From an uncultured Mucilaginibacter sp. (GTDB taxonomy: Bacteria; Bacteroidota; Bacteroidia; Sphingobacteriales; Sphingobacteriaceae), in NCBI RefSeq assembly GCF_903893715.1, contig NZ_CAITNG010000121.1, forward strand, positions 1 through 64,000: a stretch of 64,000 nucleotides of DNA. Direction: 5' to 3'. Of the stretch, positions 26,419 through 34,078 are shown piece by piece. Position numbers and translations under genes: made by a program. The notes under the pieces are model-generated. The model saw nothing but the letters and a program-made list of their open reading frames with translations. It was not told where the DNA came from and searched no databases. The stretch's first letter is position 1. Each line of letters begins with the position of its first letter.

Positions 26419-26880
26419 TGCGGAAGTAAAAGGATAGAATGATTTTTTTTCGCCTGCAAATTCAATCTTCAAAGTTTTTAAATACTGTTCTAATTGCATT
26501 ACCTTGTCTAAATTACCTGGGTTCAATTCAATCAATTTACTATTACCTAGTTCGATAATTATGCCGTAACTACTTCCTTTTCTTGTGTTATAAACCGATT
26601 TATAATATCGAGAAATTTGTCCGCTGTCGATTTCCTTTTTAGATACAATTCTAATAAATGTCCATTTTCCGTCAAATTCGTCAATCTGTACCTTCAGTAC
26701 ACCGAAAACTGAAATCAATAAACCCACATACAACCAACTAATCAAAGCCGCAACTATATATAGAGGCTGTTGTCCATTTTTAATAATCCCATAAAAGACT
26801 ATAAGAAACAGGAGAATTGAAAAAATAATTAACAAAAAAATCCGTGAGCTTATATTTTTATAGTTTGTGTTTATTTCCAT
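26413..26880 (-). CDS. hypothetical membrane protein with PH-like soluble domain
   Basis: A 155-residue protein with two N-terminal membrane helices (about 12-31 and 38-62) and a C-terminal beta-rich domain of about 85 residues (LKVQIDEFDGKWTFIRIVSKKEI, GIIIELGNSKLIELNPGN). The layout resembles small bacterial PH-like membrane proteins; no family name is certain. It is A/T-rich and converges on pabB. Confidence 0.55.
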   Translation of the reverse strand: MEINTNYKNISSRIFLLIIFSILLFLIVFYGIIKNGQQPLYIVAALISWLYVGLLISVFGVLKVQIDEFDGKWTFIRIVSKKEIDSGQISRYYKSVYNTRKGSSYGIIIELGNSKLIELNPGNLDKVMQLEQYLKTLKIEFAGEKKSFYPFTSAL

Positions 26881-26897
26881 TTGCTATGCAATATAGC

Positions 26898-27644
26898 TTA
26901 TTTGATTGATATGCTATTTACTGTTTTAATTTTCCCAGCCACCCTCACCGCCACTGCCGAGCCATTGGCAAAAAAGGCGGACACTGGCTTTGCACTCAGG
27001 TAATGCACAAAATCAGCGCCGTACAATCGCGCAACATCAGCTTCAAACACAAAATCTTCCACTTTGCGCACCTCCCAACTCACATGCTCCACGGCATATT
27101 CGAGCGTTTTAGTTTCGTTTAGTTTATTGTAGCCCCAATAATGCTCAAAAATAAACTCTTCGGCGCTGCCGGGTTGCATTGGAGTGGCATTTTTATGTAC
27201 CGAAGCACCCAACTTGTTCCATTTACCCTTTAGTTTCCATTCGTACAAGTATTCGGTTAGGCCATTTGCTTTCGGCGTAATGGAATGCCTCATTGGCATG
27301 GAGCAGTAATGCTCGTTATACAAACTGTTGGCTATGATGCAGATGACTGGTTTAGGCACAATTTCGCTGATAAAAACAGCACCACGCTTCCACTTATTGC
27401 CATCAAAGTAGCGCACATAAAAACGCAGGTTTACCTCTTCAAAATTGACATGCCCCGGCCATTTGATGCCGAACACACGGGTTTGGTTAAACAAAAAGCC
27501 AACCATACTTACCAGGGCCTTGCCTTGCCAAAGGTCGAGCTCGGTGCCGGGCGGCAGATGTGGCTTTAAAATTTCGGGGGCAACCTCGTAGTTTACCATC
27601 AACAGGTTTTGCCAATGAGCGGTTAGAAATTTGGGCTTAGTCAT
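26898..27644 (-). CDS. DUF2071 (YqjF-like) protein
   Basis: A 248-residue DUF2071 protein of unknown biochemical role, with an acetoacetate-decarboxylase-like fold. The N-terminal signature FLTAHWQNLLMVNYEVAPEILKPHLP is typical, followed by LDLWQGKALVSMVGFLF, VNLRFYVRYFDGNKWKRGAVF and EEFIFEHYWGY. It has no signal peptide. It lies between a small membrane protein and apt on the same strand. Confidence 0.82.
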   Translation of the reverse strand: MTKPKFLTAHWQNLLMVNYEVAPEILKPHLPPGTELDLWQGKALVSMVGFLFNQTRVFGIKWPGHVNFEEVNLRFYVRYFDGNKWKRGAVFISEIVPKPVICIIANSLYNEHYCSMPMRHSITPKANGLTEYLYEWKLKGKWNKLGASVHKNATPMQPGSAEEFIFEHYWGYNKLNETKTLEYAVEHVSWEVRKVEDFVFEADVARLYGADFVHYLSAKPVSAFFANGSAVAVRVAGKIKTVNSISIK

Positions 27645-27698
27645 TTAACCGCAAAGGTCAGCTTTTAAATGGCTATGGCAAAGTTTATGGTTGCTACA

Positions 27699-28226
27699 TC
27701 AATATTCCGACAATACGATGATATTCTCGGATATTGGCCTTATGCGTTCTTTCCCGTTTAAAAAACCAAGGCCAACTACAAAAGCAAAACCTGCTACTAT
27801 GCCACCCATTTCCTGTATCAACTCACTGGTAGCAGTCACTGTGCCGCCCGTTGCCAGCAGGTCATCGTGTATCAATACATGCGCGCCAACCGCAAAAGCA
27901 TCGGTATGCAATTCAATAGCGGCGTCGCCATACTCCAGTTCGTATTTTTTTTGCTTGGTGGTGTAGGGTAACTTGCCCACTTTGCGCACCGGTATAAATG
28001 GCACGTCCAGGCGCATGGCCAATATCAAACCGAACAGGAAGCCACGGCTCTCTACACCGGCAACCACATCAATACGGGTATCGCCCAGTTTTTCCACAAA
28101 AGCATCAATAATCCCGTTACAAAGCTGCGGGCTTTTTAAAATGGGCGTAATGTCTTTAAAAACAATCCCCGGGCGTGGGAAATCGTGAACATCGCGTATA
28201 ACGGCTTTTATCTGCTGGTCTATCAT
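27699..28226 (-). CDS. apt: adenine phosphoribosyltransferase
   Basis: A 175-residue salvage enzyme converting adenine plus PRPP to AMP. Motifs are DFPRPGIVFKDITPIL, VAGVESRGFLFG and the PRPP loop VLIHDDLLATGGTVTA. Its start overlaps the HhH gene stop by 4 bp (ATGA), so the two are translationally coupled. Confidence 0.95.
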   Translation of the reverse strand: MIDQQIKAVIRDVHDFPRPGIVFKDITPILKSPQLCNGIIDAFVEKLGDTRIDVVAGVESRGFLFGLILAMRLDVPFIPVRKVGKLPYTTKQKKYELEYGDAAIELHTDAFAVGAHVLIHDDLLATGGTVTATSELIQEMGGIVAGFAFVVGLGFLNGKERIRPISENIIVLSEY

Positions 28227-29095
28227 TTATAAGTTATATAGGGTGTAATTTTACGTAAAATTTCGTCATCCAGTATGGCTACGTTTCGCAAGTCGTTTAT
28301 AGAGGTGTAATCGCCGTGCTGTTTGCGGTACTGTAATATGGCATTCATTTGCTTAAAGTTGAGGTACGGGAACGGCCGCAAATCATCAATGCCCACTTTG
28401 TTAATGGCTATCTTTTTGACGCGCTTCGGATTAACACTAATGCTGTTTGCTATCGCGCGGTATTTTGCCGAATCGATACCATAAACTTCCATCAACTGCT
28501 CTTTTTTATAAAAGCCGCCCAACTGGTTACGGTATTTAATGATGCGCTCCGCGAAAGCAGGGCCGATGCCTTTTATTTCGGTCAGCTTTGTCGAATCCGC
28601 CGTATTGATTTCAAGCACTATCCCTTCTACTTTATTACTGAATTTTTCATCGGGGATATTGATATAAGGTTCCAGTCGAGAATAGTCGGCAGCAGTGATG
28701 GAGTAAACCTTTTGCAGGTCGGTTTTAGCATAAAAATGCCCGCCCTTAAGCTTGTAGTTTTTGATGATGTGCACCTGCCTTTCGCTTAAGCCTAACTTTA
28801 ACCATAAGCTGTCGGGCAAGTTGTTAGGGTTAAAGGCAAACATGAGTGGATGTGTTTCCTTTTTATCCAAATCGGTATCCGCATCATCGTAAGTTACTTC
28901 GCCATCTTTGGTTTTGGCAGCTTTGATAAGAGCAAGGTCTTTGTTAAACTGGGTTAGGTCCATCGGCTTATCGCGATGGAAATGCCGGTAAACATAAGGC
29001 GAAATGATGATGAGAAAAATAAGGACGACCAGCACAACCATGCCGTTCCATTCTTTTTTGCTGATCTCAAAATATTTCCTGATGCGCGAACTCAT
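28223..29095 (-). CDS. membrane-anchored helix-hairpin-helix protein (ComEA-like)
   Basis: A 290-residue protein with an N-terminal membrane helix (about 18-37) and a periplasmic part with at least two HhH motifs: LEINTADSTKLTEIKGIGPAFAERIIKYR and the C-terminal INDLRNVAILDDEILRKI; a further HhH-like stretch is at PFPYLNFKQMNAILQYRKQHG. HhH repeats bind DNA backbone without sequence preference; a DNA-uptake role like ComEA is possible but unproven. It is coupled to apt and divergent from olsF. Confidence 0.82.
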   Translation of the reverse strand: MSSRIRKYFEISKKEWNGMVVLVVLIFLIIISPYVYRHFHRDKPMDLTQFNKDLALIKAAKTKDGEVTYDDADTDLDKKETHPLMFAFNPNNLPDSLWLKLGLSERQVHIIKNYKLKGGHFYAKTDLQKVYSITAADYSRLEPYINIPDEKFSNKVEGIVLEINTADSTKLTEIKGIGPAFAERIIKYRNQLGGFYKKEQLMEVYGIDSAKYRAIANSISVNPKRVKKIAINKVGIDDLRPFPYLNFKQMNAILQYRKQHGDYTSINDLRNVAILDDEILRKITPYITYK

Positions 29096-29124
29096 TCGAA
29101 GCTAATGTTTAGCTAAACTATGGC

Positions 29125-29132
29125 TATTTTTG
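29125..29132 (+). promoter_or_regulatory. -7 element of olsF
   Basis: TATTTTTG, 18 bp before ATG 29151. It overlaps the alternative TTG start at 29130, which argues for the ATG. Confidence 0.5.
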
Positions 29133-29150
29133 ATTAATATTACAAACCGC

Positions 29151-30908
29151 ATGAAGATAATAACCAGGGCCGAATTTGCCAAAGCCACCGGGTTAGATAA
29201 ATTTAAAATGCCAGGGCTTGCCGCTCTGTTGATGGAGGTAATGAAAATTAACCGGGTAAACGAACTGTTTGCCCAAGCCGAACATCAACAAGGCACAGCT
29301 TTTATTGATGCTATACTAGAAGGCTGTGGCATTACCCTCGAATTTGACGAACAGGAATTAAAGAATATTCCTGCCAATGGCGGCTTTATCGCTATCGCCA
29401 ATCATCCGTATGGCGGTATTGAAGGGATGGCGCTCCTGAAAATACTCTGCATTGTTCGCCCTGATGCCAAGCTGATGGCCAATTTTCTGCTCAAAAAAAT
29501 ACCCAACCTGAGCGAATATTTTATCGCTGTTAACCCTTTCGAAAATATTGAACATTCATCCAGTATTAGTGGTATCAAAAATACGCTCCAACTGTTGCAG
29601 GCAGGAACACCGATTGGCATTTTTCCGGCTGGCGAGGTGTCCACCTTTAAAATGGAAACCAAACAGGTTACCGACCGTATGTGGAGCCCTGTAGTAGGTA
29701 AAATTATTGCCAAAGCCGGGGTGCCGGTAATACCCATATACTTTCATGGCAATAACGGGCTGCTATTCAACTTACTGAGCCTGATTCATACTAATTTGCG
29801 TACAGCCAAGCTCCCATCAGAATTGTTCAACAAACAGGGCCATACCATTAAAGTGCGCATTGGAAAACCGATTGAAGTTGACGAGATAGCAGGCTACAGC
29901 AAGAATATACCCAAGCTTTTGAGTTTTTTACGCGCCAAAACCTACGTGCTTGGTACGGGCATTGAAGAACACAGAAGGCTTTTTAAGCCACGAAACCTGT
30001 TCAAAATAAAAAAAAGCCCCGAAGTAATTGTGATCGAAACCGCTGTCACCCTCATCCAAAAAGAGGTAACGGTTTTACGTGAGGAGCATTTGGTCTGGAC
30101 CGAAAAGACCTACGAAGTATTTATAGCGCCCCCACAAGGTATTCCTAATATATTGCGCGAGATTGGCCGCCTGCGGGAGATTACCTTTCGCGAGGTTGGC
30201 GAAGGCAGCAATAAAAGCATCGACCTGGACGAGTTTGATATTTATTACTACCACCTGTTTATTTGGGATGCCGACGCAAAACTCATCGTTGGCGCCTATC
30301 GCATTGGCTTGGGCGATGAGATATTTTACAGTCTCGGCAAAAAGGGATTTTACACAGCCGGGCTATTCAAAATAAAGAGCCAATTTACGCCAGTGCTAAA
30401 ACGCAGTCTGGAGCTTGGCCGTTCTTTCATCCGGCGGGAGTACCAGCAAAAGCCATTGCCCCTGTTTTTGCTTTGGAAAGGTATACTGAAATACCTGATT
30501 GATAACCCGCGTTACCGTTATCTCATTGGCCCGGTAAGCATTAGTAATAGTTTCTCAAGATTTTCCAAATCGCTCATTGTGGATTATATTAATCGCCACC
30601 ATTTCGACAATGAGCTGGCACGATTTGTAAGGCCACGCAAACGCTTCAAGGCCGACTTTTCGAAGATTGACACGGCCTCACTACTGCATGGCGATGAGAG
30701 CCTTAAAACAATTGATAGTCTTGTGTCGGAAATTGAAACGCGCCACCTTAAAATCCCGGTTTTACTGCGCCAATACATCGCGCTGAACGCCAAAATTATC
30801 TGCTTTAATATCGACCCTAAATTTGCAGATTGCCTAGACGGTTTTTTGGTACTCGACCTTGAAAATGTACCTCACGAGATGTTGGAAAAACTGGGGAAGA
30901 ATTTGTGA
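29151..30908 (+). CDS. olsF: OlsF-type bifunctional acyltransferase (ornithine/amino-acid lipid synthesis)
   Basis: A 585-residue fusion of a PlsC-like O-acyltransferase and a GNAT-like N-acyltransferase. The first half (about 60-290) has ANHPYGGIEGMALL and IFPAGEVSTF; the second (about 320-560) has REIGRLREITFREVGEGSN, LDEFDIYYYHLFIWD, VGAYRIGLGDEIF and LELGRSFIRREYQ, as in OlsB/hemolysin-like N-acyltransferases. This order matches OlsF of Flavobacterium and Serratia, which makes ornithine lipid in one protein; glycine-type lipids remain possible. The stop abuts the convergent Mpo1-like gene. Confidence 0.85.
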   Translation: MKIITRAEFAKATGLDKFKMPGLAALLMEVMKINRVNELFAQAEHQQGTAFIDAILEGCGITLEFDEQELKNIPANGGFIAIANHPYGGIEGMALLKILCIVRPDAKLMANFLLKKIPNLSEYFIAVNPFENIEHSSSISGIKNTLQLLQAGTPIGIFPAGEVSTFKMETKQVTDRMWSPVVGKIIAKAGVPVIPIYFHGNNGLLFNLLSLIHTNLRTAKLPSELFNKQGHTIKVRIGKPIEVDEIAGYSKNIPKLLSFLRAKTYVLGTGIEEHRRLFKPRNLFKIKKSPEVIVIETAVTLIQKEVTVLREEHLVWTEKTYEVFIAPPQGIPNILREIGRLREITFREVGEGSNKSIDLDEFDIYYYHLFIWDADAKLIVGAYRIGLGDEIFYSLGKKGFYTAGLFKIKSQFTPVLKRSLELGRSFIRREYQQKPLPLFLLWKGILKYLIDNPRYRYLIGPVSISNSFSRFSKSLIVDYINRHHFDNELARFVRPRKRFKADFSKIDTASLLHGDESLKTIDSLVSEIETRHLKIPVLLRQYIALNAKIICFNIDPKFADCLDGFLVLDLENVPHEMLEKLGKNL

Positions 30909-31442
30909 CTAATACTTCACCTTCCACCTCAACAAAACGAAGTGCAATAGCCATATCGGCCCGATAAGCAGGAACTTGATATCATCCAGAAATGATGGCT
31001 TTTTTCCTTCAATTTTATGACCGATGAACTGCCCTACCCATGCCAATACAAATACAGTTAAGCACGATAGCCATAGCTGCGGGCCACCCGTCTTGGCCCA
31101 GGTATCCAGCTCCATCACCCCGTAAGTAAAAACAAACACCACAATCAGCATAAAATACGACAGTATAGGCGATAGTTTATAGTAATAGTAAATACTGAAG
31201 CCGATGAGGAAAGACGCCCAGTTGAAATCCTCATTATATTTCCCTAAAAAACCAATATGAGGAAAAGGTATGGCCCAAACCAAACCCAGCAAGCTAAAAA
31301 CGATAAGGGGTACACATATCCAGTGTATTAGTTCGTTTTTCGGATTTTGGTGGCTTTCGGCATACTTGTCAAAATAAACATCGACAAGCTTTTTTTGCTC
31401 TTTTGCGGGAGCGATGGGTTTAGCTGATTTTACCTTTGCCAT
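30909..31442 (-). CDS. Mpo1-like (DUF962) membrane protein
   Basis: A 177-residue protein of the Mpo1/YGL010w family with about four membrane helices. Yeast Mpo1 is an Fe(II) dioxygenase that shortens 2-hydroxy fatty acids. Family features are the N-terminal YAESHQNPKNELIHWICVP and the later VGQFIGHKIEGKKPSFLDD with conserved histidines. Placement tail-to-tail with olsF suggests a shared lipid context; hydroxylated acyl chains are common in Bacteroidota amino lipids. The substrate is inferred. Confidence 0.78.
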   Translation of the reverse strand: MAKVKSAKPIAPAKEQKKLVDVYFDKYAESHQNPKNELIHWICVPLIVFSLLGLVWAIPFPHIGFLGKYNEDFNWASFLIGFSIYYYYKLSPILSYFMLIVVFVFTYGVMELDTWAKTGGPQLWLSCLTVFVLAWVGQFIGHKIEGKKPSFLDDIKFLLIGPIWLLHFVLLRWKVKY

Positions 31443-31466
31443 AACACTTTCGTTTTGTGTTAAAGT

Positions 31467-31496
31467 ATAAACCCTCCCCTTTGAAGGAGAGGGTTA
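31467..31496. repeat. AACCCTC/GAGGGTT palindrome between rny and Mpo1-like gene
   Basis: An 11-bp imperfect stem (AACCCTCCCCTT / AGGAGAGGGTT) around TGA. It lies 14 bp beyond the rny stop on the minus strand and may terminate rny. Its CCCTCC style resembles the element inside icmF. Confidence 0.5.
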
Positions 31497-31509
31497 AATT
31501 GGTTGTTCT

Positions 31510-33072
31510 TTACTTAGCAAACGCTACCGACCGGGTTTCCCTGATCACGGTAACTTTGATCTGGCCGGGATAGGTCATCTCGGTTTGTATGCGGTTTGAA
31601 ATGTCGGCAGCCAGTATCTCCGATTGTGCATCGGTTATCTTTTCGCTCTCAACAACCACCCGCAACTCGCGGCCGGCCTGGATAGCGAATGTTTTCTCTA
31701 CACCGGGGTACGACATCGCCAGTTCTTCCAGTTCCTTCAAACGCTTGATATAGCTTTCTACTACCTCGCGGCGTGCACCGGGACGGGCACCCGATATCGA
31801 GTCGCAAGCCTGGATGATAGGCGATATCATCGAGGTCATTTCTATCTCGTCGTGGTGGGCGCCTATGGCATTGCAAACCTCAGGGTTCTCTTTATACTTT
31901 TCGGCTAATTGCATACCCAAAATAGCGTGTGGCAGTTCGGGGTTATCGTCGGGCACTTTACCAATATCGTGCAGTAAGCCTGCTCGTTTGGCCAGTTTTA
32001 CATTCAAACCTAATTCGGCAGCCATGGTGGCGCAGAAGTTAGCAACCTCGCGCGAGTGCTGCAACAGGTTTTGCCCGTAGCTCGAACGGTAGCGCATACG
32101 GCCCACCATACGGATGAGTTCCGGGTGTAAACCATGGATACCCAAGTCAATTACGGTACGTTCGCCAATTTCAACGATTTCTTCTTCTATCTGTTTCTTG
32201 GTTTTAGCTACGATCTCTTCTATACGTGCCGGGTGGATACGACCGTCGGTAACCAAACGGTGCATAGCCAAACGGGCAATCTCGCGCCTAACCGGGTCAA
32301 ATCCCGAAAGGATGATAGCTTCAGGAGTATCGTCCACAATGATTTCAATTCCGGTGGCTGCTTCCAGCGCTCGGATATTACGACCTTCGCGACCGATGAT
32401 ACGGCCCTTCACTTCATCGTTGTCGATATTGAATATCGAAACCGTATTCTCAATAGCGCTTTCCGTAGCGGTACGTTGTATGGTTTGAATAACAATCTTT
32501 TTGGCTTCTTTAACGGCAGTCAGCTTGGCCTCGTCAACCACATCCTTAATGTGCATCATGGCTTTGCTGCGTGCTTCTTCGCGCAGGTTGTCTATCAGTT
32601 GGTTACGTGCGTCTTCAGCGGACAATCCTGCCAAAGTTTCCAATTGCTCGATATGTTGATTTTTTATCGCCTCAACCTCTTCCTGCTTTTTAACGGCCAG
32701 TTCGGTTTGGCGCTCCAGGTTTTTGCGCACATTGTCTAACTCCTGATCCTTACGTGTAGCGTTGTCCAATTTCTGGTTAAGCGATTGTTCCTTTTGTTTC
32801 AGGCTGTTCTCGCGTTGTATCATGTTGTTGTTTTTGCCGCTAATCTCCTGCTCGTGCTCAGCCTTCATTTGCAAAAACTTCTCTTTGGCTTCCAATAGCC
32901 TATTTTTCTTTAACAGTTCAGCATCGTTTTCAGCTTCTTTTAAGATTTTTTTAACTTTTGCCTGGGCGGCTATCTCCTGGTCTTTAAATAATTTCCGTAG
33001 AAAAAAACGACCGATTGGCACTCCGGCTCCAACGCCTACCAACAGCCCGATAATCAGATATAATATGTCCAT
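31510..33072 (-). CDS. rny: ribonuclease Y
   Basis: A 520-residue membrane-anchored endoribonuclease initiating mRNA turnover. An N-terminal membrane helix (about 3-24) is followed by a long coiled coil (about 30-200), a KH domain ([22 protein letters not shown]), the HD domain with [13 protein letters not shown] and LLHDIGK, and the conserved C-terminus ([19 protein letters not shown]). Length is standard. It lies just downstream of the structured RNA candidate. Confidence 0.96.
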   Translation of the reverse strand: MDILYLIIGLLVGVGAGVPIGRFFLRKLFKDQEIAAQAKVKKILKEAENDAELLKKNRLLEAKEKFLQMKAEHEQEISGKNNNMIQRENSLKQKEQSLNQKLDNATRKDQELDNVRKNLERQTELAVKKQEEVEAIKNQHIEQLETLAGLSAEDARNQLIDNLREEARSKAMMHIKDVVDEAKLTAVKEAKKIVIQTIQRTATESAIENTVSIFNIDNDEVKGRIIGREGRNIRALEAATGIEIIVDDTPEAIILSGFDPVRREIARLAMHRLVTDGRIHPARIEEIVAKTKKQIEEEIVEIGERTVIDLGIHGLHPELIRMVGRMRYRSSYGQNLLQHSREVANFCATMAAELGLNVKLAKRAGLLHDIGKVPDDNPELPHAILGMQLAEKYKENPEVCNAIGAHHDEIEMTSMISPIIQACDSISGARPGARREVVESYIKRLKELEELAMSYPGVEKTFAIQAGRELRVVVESEKITDAQSEILAADISNRIQTEMTYPGQIKVTVIRETRSVAFAK

Positions 33073-33100
33073 GTTTGTATATGTATAATTGGTGTAAATA

Positions 33101-33274
33101 AAAAAAACCGCAACTAAATTTTAAGCTTCATGTATTATAAACTCCATTTTTAAGGCCTGGAAGCTAAGTCATCGTTAAGTGTTAAATGCTAACAGGTAAC
33201 GTACACCCTCTTGCTTTCGCCAATATTGAAGTGTTAAGTTTTAAATAGTGAAACTTAAAAATTTAACTGCGGTT
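33101..33274 (-). ncRNA. ssrS: 6S RNA-like structured RNA candidate
   Basis: In the 237-bp gap between zapA and rny, minus strand. The 5' segment AACCGCAGTTAAATTTTTAAG can pair with the 3' segment CTTAAAATTTAGTTGCGGTT, immediately followed by a run of at least seven Us. The interior can extend as a long interrupted hairpin ending in GGUG-UACGU-UACC. A closing stem, open centre and long apical arm of about 175 nt resemble 6S RNA, and 6S RNA sits next to zapA in gammaproteobacteria. The name is inference; the closing stem and T-run are seen. Confidence 0.5.
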
Positions 33275-33309
33275 AAATTTTAATTGCTCTGTATGTCTAA
33301 AGAACGTTA

Positions 33310-33600
33310 TTACTTCGAGAAAAATTCGGTCAGCATGCCATCCAACTGGTACACTTTGGCTGCTACTTCGGTGTCCTCAACCACTACCCTCTTTTCGGCT
33401 TTTAAGGCCGATGTAGCGTAATGTAGCACACACATCGATAGCAAATCCTGCTTGTCTTTAACCGCGTACCCATCCTGGTACTCCTTTATACGGTCGTTGA
33501 TCAGCTTAGCCGCCCTGCGTATTATTTCTTCCTCCTCCATGTTTACCTTTAACGGGTAAACCCTGTCAGCAATATTTATTTTTATGGAGATTTCTCCCAT
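33310..33600 (-). CDS. zapA: cell division protein ZapA
   Basis: A 96-residue FtsZ-ring-associated protein. Typical are the N-terminal strands ISIKINIADRVYPLKV, the EEEIIRRAAKLINDRIKEY helix and DKQDLLSMCVLHYA in the coiled-coil part. It follows the coiled-coil gene by 22 bp, with which it probably forms a small division-linked unit. Confidence 0.9.
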   Translation of the reverse strand: MGEISIKINIADRVYPLKVNMEEEEIIRRAAKLINDRIKEYQDGYAVKDKQDLLSMCVLHYATSALKAEKRVVVEDTEVAAKVYQLDGMLTEFFSK

Positions 33601-33622
33601 TGAGCTGTTTCACTTTTTTGCG

Positions 33623-33913
33623 TTACTTTTTAAGCAACACAATACACTTATCTATTTCCCGCACAAATTCGTTAATTTTTTGCTTGATGTCAAGTGTTTT
33701 CTCATTTGTTTCTGAGAACGACTTGGCCAACTTCAATACACGAAGCTTTTCTTCAAGCTCTTTATTCTTTTCTTTACTGGCTGCCAGTGCCGATTTAAGC
33801 GACTCGTTTTCCAGCGTAGCTAAATCATTTTCTTCTTGTAGGGCAGCGCAAAGCTCAATTAACCGTTCCGTTTTCTCTACTACCTTACTTAACTGATCAG
33901 CTAATGCAGCCAT
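33623..33913 (-). CDS. coiled-coil protein upstream of zapA
   Basis: A 96-residue, almost wholly heptad-like helical protein (LSKVVEKTERLIELCAALQ, LKSALAASKEKNKELEEKL) with no recognised domain. Size and place next to zapA recall ZapB, but homology cannot be shown for coiled coils by eye. It ends in ECVLLKK-like basic residues. Confidence 0.75.
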   Translation of the reverse strand: MAALADQLSKVVEKTERLIELCAALQEENDLATLENESLKSALAASKEKNKELEEKLRVLKLAKSFSETNEKTLDIKQKINEFVREIDKCIVLLKK

Positions 33914-34078
33914 TTTTTGTTATTCGTTATCTTGTTTTTTTGCTTGTTATTAATTATTTGTTACCGGGTTACTAAGTTAATGCAATAATTCCACATTAGT
34001 AAGATTTACAGATTTATAACAAGTGTCAGTTTGAACCTTATTTTCATAACTTTTTATCCAAAACAAACAACTCCGAAA

